Part shown: one piece after another, positions 32,262 to 41,446 of the stretch | Layout: the number at the start of each line of letters is the position of its first letter | How positions within the stretch are numbered: the first letter of the stretch is position 1 | Assembly: GCF_020216025.1 (NCBI RefSeq) | Contig: NZ_JAIWNC010000037.1 | Location: forward strand, 48,799-112,798 | Length of the DNA: 64,000 nt | Direction of reading: 5' to 3' | Source: Jidongwangia harbinensis | GTDB lineage: Bacteria > Actinomycetota > Actinomycetes > Mycobacteriales > Micromonosporaceae | Position numbers and translations under genes: made by a program | The notes under the pieces: generated by a model | Database searches by the model: none | Seen by the model: the letters and a program-made list of their open reading frames with translations, nothing else | Told to the model about the DNA's origin: nothing

Positions 32262-34619
32262 TCACTCGCTGCCGCGGGCCGGTGGGGTGATGTCCCCGGT
32301 CCGGCCGGCGCGCCAGCCCTGCTGGTAGCTGGCGAAGCGGTTCCGGGCCGCCTCCGGCGAGTGCGCCGGCCCGGCCGCCTGGGCCTGCGCGGAGTCGTCC
32401 TTCAGCTGGGGCGCCAGGTGTTCCTGCGGGCGGCGCTGCGGCAGCGGCGGGCGCGCCGTGGCGACCACCGAGGCGGACCGGGGTGGCGGCGTGGGCCCGG
32501 CGGTCGCGGCCCGGGCCACCGGGACCGGCACCGGTTCGGCGCTCACCGGCGCCGGCACCGGTACGGCCGGCGGGGGAGCGGCCTCGAAGAACGAGGAACC
32601 GACCGGCGGCACGGCGCCGAGCGTCTCCTCCTCCTCCACCGGGTCCGGGGCGATCCGGTGCAGGTCGTCCGCCGAGGCCAGCGCGTTCGCCGGCAGCAGC
32701 ACCACGGCCAGCACCCCGCCGTACGCCGAGGTGCGCAGCGTGACCTGCATGCCGCCGCGCTTGGCGAGCTCCGCGACCACCCAGAGGCCGACCTGGGCGC
32801 CGCCCTTCAGCCCGCTCAGGTCGGGCGTCGGCGCGGTGGACAGCAGCACGTTGGCCCGGTCCATCGCCTCCGGAGTCATGCCGACGCCGGCGTCCTCGAT
32901 CTCGATCACCACGCCGTGGTGCGCCTGGGTGCAGCTGATCCACACCTCGGAGTCGGGCGGCGAGAAGACCAGCGCGTTGTCCAGCAGCTCGGCGAGCAGG
33001 TGGGTGATGCCGGCGACGGCCGAGCCGCTGATCGCCACCTCGGGCGTGCGGCGCAGGGTGACCCGCTGGTACTGCCGGGTCTCGGCGATCGCGCCCAGCA
33101 GCACCCGCCGGACCGGCACCGGGCGCGCGAACCGCCGCCCGGCCTGACCGCCGGCCAGGATGATCAGGTTCTCCAGGAACCGGCGGGTCTGGGTGAGCTG
33201 GTGGTTGATGTCGAACAGCTCGGCCAGGATCTGCTCGTCGCCGATCCGGTTCTGCAGGTCCTCGATCACCTTGAGGCCGTGCTGCAGCGGGCGCTGCGGG
33301 CGGCGGGCGACACCCATCAGCATCGCCATGCCCGCGGCCCGGGTGGTGGCCTCCTCGACGGCGGCGTCGACCGCGGCGTGCAGCGACCGGTTCAGCACGG
33401 TGGCCAGGTGGCCGATCTCGTCCCGGCCGTAGTCGCGGTTGGGCAGTTCCAGCGCGACGTCCACCTTCTCCCGGCGGCGCAGCCGGGCGATGATCGCCGG
33501 CAGCCGCTCGTCGACCACCGCGACGGCGTCCTTGCCGAGTTGCGCGAGGCGCACGGACAGCGCCTGGTTCACCAGGATCTGCGACTGCCGGATCGCGGAG
33601 ATGATGGCGGTCAGCGCGATCAGCAGGGCCACCGCACTGCCCAGGGCCGCGGCCAGCAGCTGGTTGTTGCCGTCGCGCAGGGTCTCGGCGGAGACCCGGT
33701 CGGCCTGGATGATCGTGAGGTTCACCAGCCGGTCGGAGATCGCGGTGCTGACCGTGGCCCACTGCTCGGGGGTCAGCTGCATCGCCTTGGGCGGCCGGTT
33801 CCGCCACGGCCCGGCCGTGATCAGCGCGTTCTCCGCGGCGGTCAGCATGGCCCACTCGCGGCTGGCGATCATCCGGTCGTACTCGGCGCGCGCGTCCGGA
33901 TGCAGGTGGGGGGCCGCGTCGCCGAGCGTGTTGTGATAGCCACCGACCAGGTTCACGAACTGCAGGTGTTCCGGCGCGCCGAGCACCTTGGCACCGAACG
34001 CCCCGGAGACGATCGAGGCCGCCCGGGACATCTCGTCGCCGGCCCGGAACGCGTCCACGCCGGTGATGCCGCCCTGCGTCGCCTCGGAACCCGGCACCAC
34101 CCGCGCCTGGGTGTCGAACAGGCTGATCGCCGAGTCCAGCAGATCGTTGTAGTAGTCCGTGGTCTGCGCCCGCCCGGCCCGCCCGGAGTCGATCGTGCTG
34201 CGCACCGCGGGCAGCCGGTCCAGCCGGTCGGAGAACGCGTCCCAGCGCACCGCGATCCGCCGCGGCGCCCGGGCCAGCACCGAACCGGCGGCCGTCCGCA
34301 TCCGCTCCACCAGCACGTCGGTCTGCCGCCGCTGCTCGATCAGGGACGGCAGGTCCCGCGCCGGGTTGGAGAGGTAGTCGACGCTCTCCCGGCGCTCCAC
34401 CTGGATCGCGGCGAGCGTACGGACCGCGGGGATGGACACCTGCCGCACCCCGTTGGCCACCTCACGGTCGTAGAAGCCGTTGAAGACCAGGTACGTCGAC
34501 GTGGCCAGCCACAGCACGAGGGCGGCCACACCGGGCACGAGGATGAGGCGGGCGATGCGGCGCTTGATGGACTTCTCCGGGCCGCGCAGAGCCTCGTCGG
34601 GTTCGCTGTTCTTGCTCAC
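32262..34619 (-). CDS. Conservon sensor histidine kinase (CvnA/NIT-type)
   Basis: 785 residues from a GTG that overlaps the stop of the upstream 37-aa ORF. Membrane helix 1 is at about 26-46, an extracellular NIT-like helical sensor domain spans about 55-315, helix 2 is about 321-343, and a HAMP-like region follows. The dimerisation helix carries H473 (LFDINHQLTQTRRFLENL). The ATPase domain has the N box ELLDNAL (544-550) and G box DAGVGM (576-581). The C-terminal 140 residues are Pro/Ala-rich and disordered. The H-box is of the atypical kind seen in CvnA proteins; no response regulator lies next to it. Confidence 0.92.
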   Translation of the reverse strand: MSKNSEPDEALRGPEKSIKRRIARLILVPGVAALVLWLATSTYLVFNGFYDREVANGVRQVSIPAVRTLAAIQVERRESVDYLSNPARDLPSLIEQRRQTDVLVERMRTAAGSVLARAPRRIAVRWDAFSDRLDRLPAVRSTIDSGRAGRAQTTDYYNDLLDSAISLFDTQARVVPGSEATQGGITGVDAFRAGDEMSRAASIVSGAFGAKVLGAPEHLQFVNLVGGYHNTLGDAAPHLHPDARAEYDRMIASREWAMLTAAENALITAGPWRNRPPKAMQLTPEQWATVSTAISDRLVNLTIIQADRVSAETLRDGNNQLLAAALGSAVALLIALTAIISAIRQSQILVNQALSVRLAQLGKDAVAVVDERLPAIIARLRRREKVDVALELPNRDYGRDEIGHLATVLNRSLHAAVDAAVEEATTRAAGMAMLMGVARRPQRPLQHGLKVIEDLQNRIGDEQILAELFDINHQLTQTRRFLENLIILAGGQAGRRFARPVPVRRVLLGAIAETRQYQRVTLRRTPEVAISGSAVAGITHLLAELLDNALVFSPPDSEVWISCTQAHHGVVIEIEDAGVGMTPEAMDRANVLLSTAPTPDLSGLKGGAQVGLWVVAELAKRGGMQVTLRTSAYGGVLAVVLLPANALASADDLHRIAPDPVEEEETLGAVPPVGSSFFEAAPPPAVPVPAPVSAEPVPVPVARAATAGPTPPPRSASVVATARPPLPQRRPQEHLAPQLKDDSAQAQAAGPAHSPEAARNRFASYQQGWRAGRTGDITPPARGSE

Positions 34620-34729
34620 TGTGCTCGCGATCTGGGTCGTGGGGAGTCGGCACGGTCCGTGCGGGCCGCCGCCTCCCCGGTTCGTCCGGGCTGGTGCTCG
34701 TCTCCGGTGTTGCCGTCCGGTCCGCTCAT
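34616..34729 (-). CDS. 37-residue ORF coupled to both neighbours
   Basis: An ATG overlaps the CBM2 protein stop (ATGA), and the TGA overlaps the GTG of the sensor kinase (GTGA). The peptide begins MSGPDGNTGDEHQPGRTG and ends in an Arg/Ser-rich tail; it is hydrophilic and looks disordered. It would let ribosomes pass from the CBM2 gene to the kinase gene by two successive restarts. It may be a true small protein or only a coupling device. No homologue is recognised. Confidence 0.4.
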   Translation of the reverse strand: MSGPDGNTGDEHQPGRTGEAAARTDRADSPRPRSRAQ

Positions 34730-35556
34730 CCGGGCAGGGCCGCCCCTCCGACCCCGGCGCACGGCCGTCCGTCGATGCGGCAGTCCTCCGGGGCCGCCGC
34801 CAGCAGCGTGGCACCGCGCACCTGGAAGGAGATCCGCACCGACCCGCCGGCCGGTACCGTCCGGGTGGTCTCGTCCGGCTCGAACGTCCACGTCGAACCG
34901 TCCTGGCTGGCCACCGCGCCGGACACCTTGGCGATCTGCAGGGTGGGCCGGGGCAGGGTCAGGGTGAGCTGCCAGCCGTCCCGCCCGGCCGCGCCGGGAT
35001 TGCTGACCGCCACGTCGGCCGCGTAGCCGAGCAACCCGGTGCCGCCGTCGGCGAACTCGTAGCTCGCGGTCAACGGGACCGGTGCGGGCGGTGCCGGAGC
35101 CGGCGGTGCGGGCCGGCCGTTCCCGCTGTCGTTCCCGGTGCCGGAGCCGGGACCGGTGCCGGTGCCGCCCGGCCGGGGTGCGGTCGTCGACACGCCCGGC
35201 GCCGGGCTGGTGGCACTCGCGGTCGCCCCCGCGGCGGGCCGGGTGGCGGACGGAACCGGCGGCGTGCCGGTCGGTGCGGACGGTGCCGCGTCGGCCACCG
35301 GTGCCCGCGCGGTCGCGTGCGGCGGCAGCGACGCCAGATCGTCCCGCCCGGTCAGCAGCGTCCCGACCACGACGCCGGTGCCCGCCACCGCGAGCACCGC
35401 ACCCGCCACCAGCCAGACCATCCCGGCCCGCCGCGGCCGGCCGGCCGCCTCGAGCCGCGGCTGGGGCCCCGACTGCGCGGCGACGGCCAGGCGCATGGCG
35501 GCGTCCAGCAGCATCACCATCGGGGAGCGGCGTTCCCGCCGCGGTGCGTCCGACAT
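34726..35556 (-). CDS. Single-pass membrane protein with extracellular CBM2-like domain
   Basis: 276 residues. A short cytoplasmic part (MSDAPRRERRSPMVMLLDAA) precedes one helix (MVWLVAGAVLAVAGTGVVVG, about 45-65). A 100-residue Ala/Pro/Thr/Gly linker follows, then a C-terminal beta-sandwich of about 105 residues with the look of carbohydrate-binding module family 2: TASYEFADGG, DGWQLTLTLPRP, STWTFEP, GGSVRISFQVRG and a late Cys pair. The module family binds cellulose, xylan or chitin. It sits between two conservon-type segments, so it may sense cell-wall or external polysaccharide; that is inference. It begins 17 bases after the DUF742 copy 2 stop. Confidence 0.8.
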   Translation of the reverse strand: MSDAPRRERRSPMVMLLDAAMRLAVAAQSGPQPRLEAAGRPRRAGMVWLVAGAVLAVAGTGVVVGTLLTGRDDLASLPPHATARAPVADAAPSAPTGTPPVPSATRPAAGATASATSPAPGVSTTAPRPGGTGTGPGSGTGNDSGNGRPAPPAPAPPAPVPLTASYEFADGGTGLLGYAADVAVSNPGAAGRDGWQLTLTLPRPTLQIAKVSGAVASQDGSTWTFEPDETTRTVPAGGSVRISFQVRGATLLAAAPEDCRIDGRPCAGVGGAALPG

Positions 35557-35573
35557 TCCGGGCCTCTCGTCTC

Positions 35574-35981
35574 TCACAGCGTCAGCAACCCGTCGCGCAA
35601 CCGTTCCATCACGTCGATCGGCGGATGTCCGTCCGGCGGCTCCTCGGGCGTCCGGACCAGCCCGGCGCCGCGCAGGTCGCCCAGCAGTTCCTCCACCGCG
35701 CCGAGCGGAAGGCCCAGATAGGCGGCGATCTCGGCGACGGACAGCGCCCGCGTGCACAACCGCAGGATCGCCGACTTGTCCGCGGACAGATCGGCGCCCT
35801 CGGTGCGGTCGCCGGTGCGGCGGACCAGGGTGCTGACGGTGAACTCGTGGCCGGCCGCGGTCGCCCGCCCGCCGGTCGTCGCGTACAGCCGGACGATCGG
35901 GCCGGCCTGCTCGTCGTACCAGGCGTCCTCCGGCCCGCCGCGCGGTCGCGCCGGGCCGTGGCCGATCAGCCGGCTAGTCAT
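35574..35981 (-). CDS. DUF742 protein, copy 2
   Basis: 135 residues. The start overlaps the kinase stop by 8 bases. It contains GPIVRLYATTGGRA, LSADKSAILRLC, the winged-helix segment LSVAEIAAYLGLPLGAVEELLGDLRGAG and an ending DVMERLRDGLLTL, all of the DUF742 type. It probably partners the GTPase at the end of the operon, because this half of the chain has no Roadblock or GTPase gene of its own. Confidence 0.9.
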   Translation of the reverse strand: MTSRLIGHGPARPRGGPEDAWYDEQAGPIVRLYATTGGRATAAGHEFTVSTLVRRTGDRTEGADLSADKSAILRLCTRALSVAEIAAYLGLPLGAVEELLGDLRGAGLVRTPEEPPDGHPPIDVMERLRDGLLTL

Positions 35982-37746
35982 CGCCACCCACCCCGGCCAT
36001 GGCGGCGCCGGGCCGGACCCGGCGCGGTGCGGGCCGGTCGGTGGCCGGCCCGGCGTCCGCGACGAGCAGTGCCGCCGGCAGGCGCACCTCGGCACGCAGG
36101 CCGTCGTCGTCGCTGTGCAACCGCACCGCGACGCCGGCCCGCTCGGCGAAGCGACCGGCGGCGTACAGGCCGTGCCAGGTGTCGGTCTCCGGTGGCGTGG
36201 GCCGGTCCAGCATCTCGGCGGCGGTCCGCAGGTCGTCGTCGGACATTCCGGGGCCGTGGTCGGCCACGGTGAGCAGGTAGTCGTCCGCGTCGCGCCGGCC
36301 GGAGACCCGCACCCGGGTCTCCGCCGGGGAGAACACCACCGCGTTCTCGATCAGCTCGGCGAGCAGGTGCATCACGTCGGCGACCGCGGCACCGGCCAGC
36401 CCGGCCGGCTCCACCTGTGCGGTGGACACCCGCTCGAAGTCGGGCACCTCGGCCGCGGCCGCCCGGACCACCTCCTCCAGGGGCACCGGCCGGGTCCAGC
36501 GCCGGCCGGGTGTGCCGCCGGTCAGCGCCACGCTCTTCTCCACGTTGCGGCGTACCCGGCTGGCGAGGTGGTCGATCCGGAACAGCTCGCCCAGCGTCGC
36601 GTCGTCGCCGACCCGGCGCTGCAGGCCGTCGAGCAGCCGCAGCAGCCGGTGCAGCAGCGCCTGGTTCCGCCGGTTCTGCTCGAGCAGCAGGTGCAGCAGG
36701 GGAGCGCCGGCGCCGGGCGAACCGGCGCCGGCCACGACCGGGGCCGCGGCGGCCGGCGCACCGGCCCGGCCCACGATGCGGCGCAGGGCGGCCAGCACCG
36801 CCACCACGGCGACCAGGCCCACCCCGGCGAGCAGGCCGGCGCCCGCCACGGTGGCCATCGCGCCGGGCACCGCGGCCCGGCGGGCCTCGCGGACCGCGGC
36901 GACCTCGAACCCGCGCAGCCGGGTGCGGTACTCGTCCAGCTCCGTCGACCGGGCCGTGGCGGCCGCGTCGACGTCGTCCGGCGCCGCGGCGATCAGCTCG
37001 TCCTCGCGCGCCCGCAGCCGGCCGGTGGCCGGACCGTCGGCGAGCGCCCGGAAGTCCGGCCGGGACGCCGCCGGGAGCTGATCGGCGGCCTCGGCCAGCA
37101 GCACCCGCCGGGTCAGCACCAGCTCCGCCACCCGGGCCCGGGCCGGCCCGTCCAGCCCGGCCCGGCCGGACCCGCCGACCAGCGCGGCGTCCTCCCGGGA
37201 CAGGGCCTCCCGGGCCCGGCCCAGCGCGAGCAGCGCCGAGCCGGTGCCGGTGGTGCGGTCCGGCCACAGCCACGGCGCGCCGGCGAAGGCCGCGGCGACG
37301 ATCCCGGTGTACCCGGCCAGCACCGGTTCCAGGGCGGCCGAGCGAGCGTCCACGGTGGCCCGCAGCCGGGTCCGGCCGTCGAACGCGCGGAGCAGGTCGT
37401 CGGTGCGGCGGACCGCCTCCGCGCCCGCCGCGGTGCTCCGGACGCGGCCGGACAGCGCGGTACGCAGCCGCTCGCCGGCCCGGTCGGTCCGGGCCCGCTG
37501 GGCGGCCAGCGCGCCGCGGTCCACCACGCCGGCCAGGTAACCGGCGGACAGCCGGCGTTCCTCCTGCAGCTGCACGACCACCTCGTCGGTGGGCGCGCCC
37601 AGCACCCGGGTCACCGTGTGCGTGCGGACCACCTCGACCGCGTCCATGGTCAGCGGGACGGCGGCCGCCGCCCACAACAGGATCAGCAGGCCCGCGCCGA
37701 CCTGGGTCCAGAGCCGTGTCCGGGTCCGCCCGGCGGTCTCGGTCAC
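35974..37746 (-). CDS. Sensor histidine kinase, conservon-type (second copy)
   Basis: 590 residues from a GTG overlapping the LuxR stop (GTGA). Membrane helix 1 is about 15-33, an extracellular helical sensor region about 38-290, helix 2 about 296-320. The dimerisation helix has H393 in LFRIDHLASRVRRNVEK, the ATPase N box is ELIENAV (464-470) and the G box DHGPGM (496-501). The DHp-to-ATPase stretch closely follows the first kinase in this operon (GRRWTRPVP against GRRFARPVP), so the two are paralogues, but the sensor regions differ. It lacks the long Pro-rich tail of the other copy. Confidence 0.9.
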   Translation of the reverse strand: MTETAGRTRTRLWTQVGAGLLILLWAAAAVPLTMDAVEVVRTHTVTRVLGAPTDEVVVQLQEERRLSAGYLAGVVDRGALAAQRARTDRAGERLRTALSGRVRSTAAGAEAVRRTDDLLRAFDGRTRLRATVDARSAALEPVLAGYTGIVAAAFAGAPWLWPDRTTGTGSALLALGRAREALSREDAALVGGSGRAGLDGPARARVAELVLTRRVLLAEAADQLPAASRPDFRALADGPATGRLRAREDELIAAAPDDVDAAATARSTELDEYRTRLRGFEVAAVREARRAAVPGAMATVAGAGLLAGVGLVAVVAVLAALRRIVGRAGAPAAAAPVVAGAGSPGAGAPLLHLLLEQNRRNQALLHRLLRLLDGLQRRVGDDATLGELFRIDHLASRVRRNVEKSVALTGGTPGRRWTRPVPLEEVVRAAAAEVPDFERVSTAQVEPAGLAGAAVADVMHLLAELIENAVVFSPAETRVRVSGRRDADDYLLTVADHGPGMSDDDLRTAAEMLDRPTPPETDTWHGLYAAGRFAERAGVAVRLHSDDDGLRAEVRLPAALLVADAGPATDRPAPRRVRPGAAMAGVGGDD

Positions 37747-40382
37747 GGCTGCCCCCCGCCGGTGTCCCGGGGTCCGGCCGGTGCCGCGGGTTCGCTGGTC
37801 AGCGTGCGCAGCCGGGCCAGCAGGTCGCGCCGGTCGGTGCAGCCGAGCCGCTGCCGGATCCGGGCCATGTGGTGCTCCACGGTCTTCGCCGAGATGTAGA
37901 GCCGGTCCGCCACCTGCTTGTACGTCAACCCCGCCAGCACCAGCGTGGCGACCTCCTGTTCCCGGTCGCTGAGCACCGGCCGGGCCGGGCGGTCCCCGGC
38001 GGTACGCGGTTCCGCCGCGGTGGGCCGGGCCTGCAGCGAGCGGGCGCAGTCCAGCAGCGCGGTCATCGCCTTGCGGTCCGGGGTGCGGATCGCGGCCTGC
38101 CCGGCCAGGCGGGCGCCGTCCCAGGCCAGCCCGAGTTCGGCCATGGCGCGGGCGGCGGCCTCGACGGCGTCCGGGTCGATCCGCTCGGCGAGCAGGTCCA
38201 GCCAGCACTGTCCGGCCGCGGCCAGCGCCGCCGCGTACGGGCTGCGGTCCTGCTGCTCGCGCATCGCGGCCAGGTGCCGTTCGCCGGCCGGCCGGTCGTC
38301 GGTCAGGGTGGCCGCGTGCAGCCGGGCCCAGTGCAGCGGAACGCTCCACAGTGCCGGGTCGCCGAGCCGCCGCAGCAGGTCGTCCGCGGCGGCCAGCGCC
38401 GGCTGCACCTGCCGCTGCTCGCCGAGCCGGGCCGCGGCGACCGCGATCTCGCCCAGCGGCAGCAGCGTGAACAGGTCGACCGGCTGCCCGATCAGCGCCT
38501 GCGCCGCCTGCGGCCAGGCCGCCCGCAGCCCGACCAGGTCGCTGTTGCGGCGGGCCAGGGCGATCCGCAGCGCGGCGGCGAAGACCAGGTCGCGTCCCGG
38601 GAGCGCGGACGGCTCCGGCGCGGCGGTGGCGGCCGCGGCGCCGGTGGGAACGCCGGCCCGGGCCGCCTCCTCGGCCGCGGCGGCCAGCCGGCCCTGCGCC
38701 ATCAGCGTCCAGGCCAGCATCAGGCGGTGCCGCCGGACGAACAGCGGGCCGCCCAGCCCGGTCTCCAGGGCCCGCTCCAGGACCGACTGCGCGGTGCCGA
38801 ACTCGGCGCCGTGCACGGCCACCAGGGCGGCCAGCGCGGCCGGGCTGTCCGGCAGCAGCACCGCCGAACCGGACGGTTCGAGCAGCTGGGCCGCCTGCAC
38901 CAGCGCGGACAGTGCGGTCACCGGCGAGCCGCCGGCCGAGTCGCAGACGCCCCGGGCCATCCCGTACGCGGCCGTGCTCAGCAGCGTCGGCGGACCGGCC
39001 AGCGGATCGGCCGGCTCGTCCGGGGCGGCGGCCAGCAGCCGTTCGGCGGCGTCGAGCCGGCCGGTGCCGACCAGGCCGACCGCGCCGAAACCGGCGGCCA
39101 GCCGGGGCGTGGCCCACCGGTACAGCTCCACCGCGCGGGCCAGCTGGTTGCGGTGCGCCAGGGTCGCCGCGGCCACGCACGCCGCCTCGGCCCGCTGGTC
39201 CGGCGGGCCGCCGGCCAGCGCCTGGTCGGCGAGCAGCGACGCCAGGTCGAGGTCGCCGGCCAGCGCGGTGGCCAGCGCGCGCCGGGCGGTGGCCGGCCGG
39301 CCGGCCCGCGACGCGGCGGCGAACAGCCGGGCCGCGAGCGCGGGGTCGCCGCGCAGCGCCTCGTCGCCGGCCGCCAGGAACGCGTCGCCCAGTCCGGTGC
39401 CGTCCGCGCCGGGCACCAGGCCGACCGCCGGTCCACCGATCGCGGCGTCCGGCCCGGTGTCCGGCATGAACCGCAGCAGCGGGCTGATCAGGGCGAGCAC
39501 CGGCCCGCCCCGGGCCAGCTGCCAGCCGGCCAGGCGCTGCCGGATGTCGATGCGGTGGGCCACCGGGCCGTGCACGGCCAGTGCCTGCCAGGCCAGCGGT
39601 ACCAGGGTGCCGGTGCCGGCCAGCATGCCGGTGGCCTTCGCAGCGGCCACCAGAGCGGCGGCCCGGTCCGGGTCGCGGTCCAGCAGCGCGCCGACCAGTT
39701 CCAGTGACAGCCCGGCCCCGGCCTCGACGGCCAGCAGCACGGTGAGCAGGTCCGGGTCCAGGTCCTCGAAGTCCGCCGCGAACGGTGCCAGCGCCGCCGC
39801 CGGGGCCCGGTCCGGCGGCGGCCCGGCGAGGTCGGCGCCGCTCAGCGCCGGAACGAGACGGTCCAGGTAGCGCGGCACGCCGCCGCTCTGGGCGAGCATC
39901 CACTCGGTCCAGGCCGGCGGCGGGTCGCCGCCGAGCGCGGGCGCGGCCCGGTCGCGGACCTGCGGGCCGGTCAGCGGCGGCAGCGACACCGGCGCCCGGT
40001 GCCGGCGCAACACGTCGATCAGGGCGGGCAGCGCGTCGGGCCGCGGCCAGGGCCGGTACGCCACCAGGGTCCGCACGCCGGGGCGTTCCGCCCGCCCGGC
40101 GATGTCCCGCAGGCGGGCGTCGTCGACCAGGTGCGCGTCGTCGACGAGCAGCACGGCGGACTCCGGATCGCCGCCGGCCGGTTGCCACGGCGTCGCCACC
40201 GGTACGCCCGCGGCCCGGTACGCCGCCGCGAGTTCGTGCAGCAGGGTCGTCTTGCCGTACCCGCCGGCGCCGCTCACCGCGACGCTGAGCGGCGCGGCCG
40301 GATCCGCGCGGACCTGTTCCACCAGGGCGGCCGCCGCGGCGCTGAGCAGCGCGGCCGACAGGGTGGCCACCGGCGGGCTCAT
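37743..40382 (-). CDS. Large LuxR-family ATPase regulator (IniR/MalT-like layout)
   Basis: 879 residues. The P-loop GAGGYGKT (38-45) and Walker B AVLLVDDAHLV (76-86) define an NTPase. About 550 residues of helical repeat follow, and a C-terminal LuxR HTH ends the chain (about 803-865; LSDREQEVATLVLAGLTYKQVAD). This is the layout of MalT/LAL regulators. In Mycobacterium tuberculosis a regulator of this type (Rv0339c, IniR) lies divergent from iniB-iniA-iniC; the same relation is seen here, with an Hsp70-like gene in between. It starts in an ATGA overlap with that gene and ends in a GTGA overlap with the kinase. The ligand is unknown. Confidence 0.88.
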   Translation of the reverse strand: MSPPVATLSAALLSAAAAALVEQVRADPAAPLSVAVSGAGGYGKTTLLHELAAAYRAAGVPVATPWQPAGGDPESAVLLVDDAHLVDDARLRDIAGRAERPGVRTLVAYRPWPRPDALPALIDVLRRHRAPVSLPPLTGPQVRDRAAPALGGDPPPAWTEWMLAQSGGVPRYLDRLVPALSGADLAGPPPDRAPAAALAPFAADFEDLDPDLLTVLLAVEAGAGLSLELVGALLDRDPDRAAALVAAAKATGMLAGTGTLVPLAWQALAVHGPVAHRIDIRQRLAGWQLARGGPVLALISPLLRFMPDTGPDAAIGGPAVGLVPGADGTGLGDAFLAAGDEALRGDPALAARLFAAASRAGRPATARRALATALAGDLDLASLLADQALAGGPPDQRAEAACVAAATLAHRNQLARAVELYRWATPRLAAGFGAVGLVGTGRLDAAERLLAAAPDEPADPLAGPPTLLSTAAYGMARGVCDSAGGSPVTALSALVQAAQLLEPSGSAVLLPDSPAALAALVAVHGAEFGTAQSVLERALETGLGGPLFVRRHRLMLAWTLMAQGRLAAAAEEAARAGVPTGAAAATAAPEPSALPGRDLVFAAALRIALARRNSDLVGLRAAWPQAAQALIGQPVDLFTLLPLGEIAVAAARLGEQRQVQPALAAADDLLRRLGDPALWSVPLHWARLHAATLTDDRPAGERHLAAMREQQDRSPYAAALAAAGQCWLDLLAERIDPDAVEAAARAMAELGLAWDGARLAGQAAIRTPDRKAMTALLDCARSLQARPTAAEPRTAGDRPARPVLSDREQEVATLVLAGLTYKQVADRLYISAKTVEHHMARIRQRLGCTDRRDLLARLRTLTSEPAAPAGPRDTGGGQP

Positions 40383-41446
40383 CGACCGCCCACCGATGCC
40401 GCGCTGACCCGGACCGGCGGCCGGGGTGGCGGCAGCACCGCCTGGGGGCCCGGCGAGACGGTCTCGGCCGGGCCGATCACCGGCGCCTCGCTGGTCGGGA
40501 AGTCCGGCACGGCCGGTACGGCGGCCGGCCGGCGGATCCGCGGGCGCACCGACAGGGCGGCGCCGCACGCCACGGTCAGCCGCCGGTCGCCGTGCTGCAG
40601 GACCGGCACCCCGAACGCGGCGGCGAGCAGATCGGACAGCACGGTGTGCCCGGCGGCGTCACCGGCCAGCAGCACGGCGGAGAGGTCGGTGGCCGGGATC
40701 CCGCACGCGGTCACGGTCCGTACGGCCAGGTCCACCCCGGCCTGCAGCAGCGCCCGGCGGTCGGCGTCCGCGGCATCGTCCACGTCGGACCCGCTGACGT
40801 CCGGGCACTCCACCGTGCTGACGAGTTCGTGCTGGCCGGACGGGTGCAGGGCGACCAGCGACACCTCCAGGCCGGTGGCGCCGAGTCGGAACACGAGCAG
40901 CACCGTACCGGTCGGCGGGAGACGGTCCGCGGCCTGGAACGCGGTGACCACCGCACCGGCCCGCGACACCAGCGCCGGCTCGCCGAGCCCCGCCTCGGCC
41001 AGGGCGGTGCGGAGCAGGCCCAGGCGGTACGGCCCCCAGCCGGTCGGATGCGCCACCGCGATCTGCTCCGGCGCCTGTCCCTGCAGCTGCCACAGCCGGC
41101 CGGCCACCCAGCCCACCATCCCGGCCACCAGCGTCTGCGCCGGGAAGCCCCGGGACGCCAGCCGGACACCGACGTCGTCGCCGACCCGGCTGAGGAAGCC
41201 GGCCGCGTACTCGCCGGGACGGCCGGGCCCGGTGCCGCTGTCCGCCGCGACCAGTCCGCCGCCCGGGGCGAGCAGCAGCGTGGCGGCGACCGCCGGATCG
41301 GTGGCGCCGAGGTTCACCGGCTGCGCCGGGCCCCAGTGCGCGTCGGCGGCCTCCGGGGCGCGGCCGTGCGGCGAGCGGTTCACCCGCCGGCACACGGCAG
41401 CCGCCACGGAGCTTTCGCCGATGTCGATTCCGAGCAGGTACGGCAC
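40379..41446 (-). CDS. Hsp70-like ATPase, short form
   Basis: 355 residues from a GTG with AAGGAG eight bases upstream. It has an actin/Hsp70-type ATPase core: phosphate-1 LGIDIGESSVAAAV at the N-terminus, VAHPTGWGPYRLGLL, a phosphate-2-like GTVLLVFRLGATGLEVSLVA, and the adenosine motif AVLLAGDAAGHTVLSDLLAAAF. A Pro-rich tail of about 50 residues follows. There is no substrate-binding domain, so it is not a classical DnaK chaperone. It is the first gene of the minus-strand chain and divergent from the iniB-like gene. Actinobacterial Hsp70-like proteins of this sort are found beside IniB-domain and dynamin genes (from memory); their role is not established. Confidence 0.85.
   Translation of the reverse strand: MPYLLGIDIGESSVAAAVCRRVNRSPHGRAPEAADAHWGPAQPVNLGATDPAVAATLLLAPGGGLVAADSGTGPGRPGEYAAGFLSRVGDDVGVRLASRGFPAQTLVAGMVGWVAGRLWQLQGQAPEQIAVAHPTGWGPYRLGLLRTALAEAGLGEPALVSRAGAVVTAFQAADRLPPTGTVLLVFRLGATGLEVSLVALHPSGQHELVSTVECPDVSGSDVDDAADADRRALLQAGVDLAVRTVTACGIPATDLSAVLLAGDAAGHTVLSDLLAAAFGVPVLQHGDRRLTVACGAALSVRPRIRRPAAVPAVPDFPTSEAPVIGPAETVSPGPQAVLPPPRPPVRVSAASVGGR

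Noticed and set aside
36417..39707. 1096-residue plus-strand frame antisense to the kinase and LuxR genes
   Set aside because: Low-complexity Arg/Pro/Gly translation; the minus-strand proteins have intact motifs and chained overlaps.
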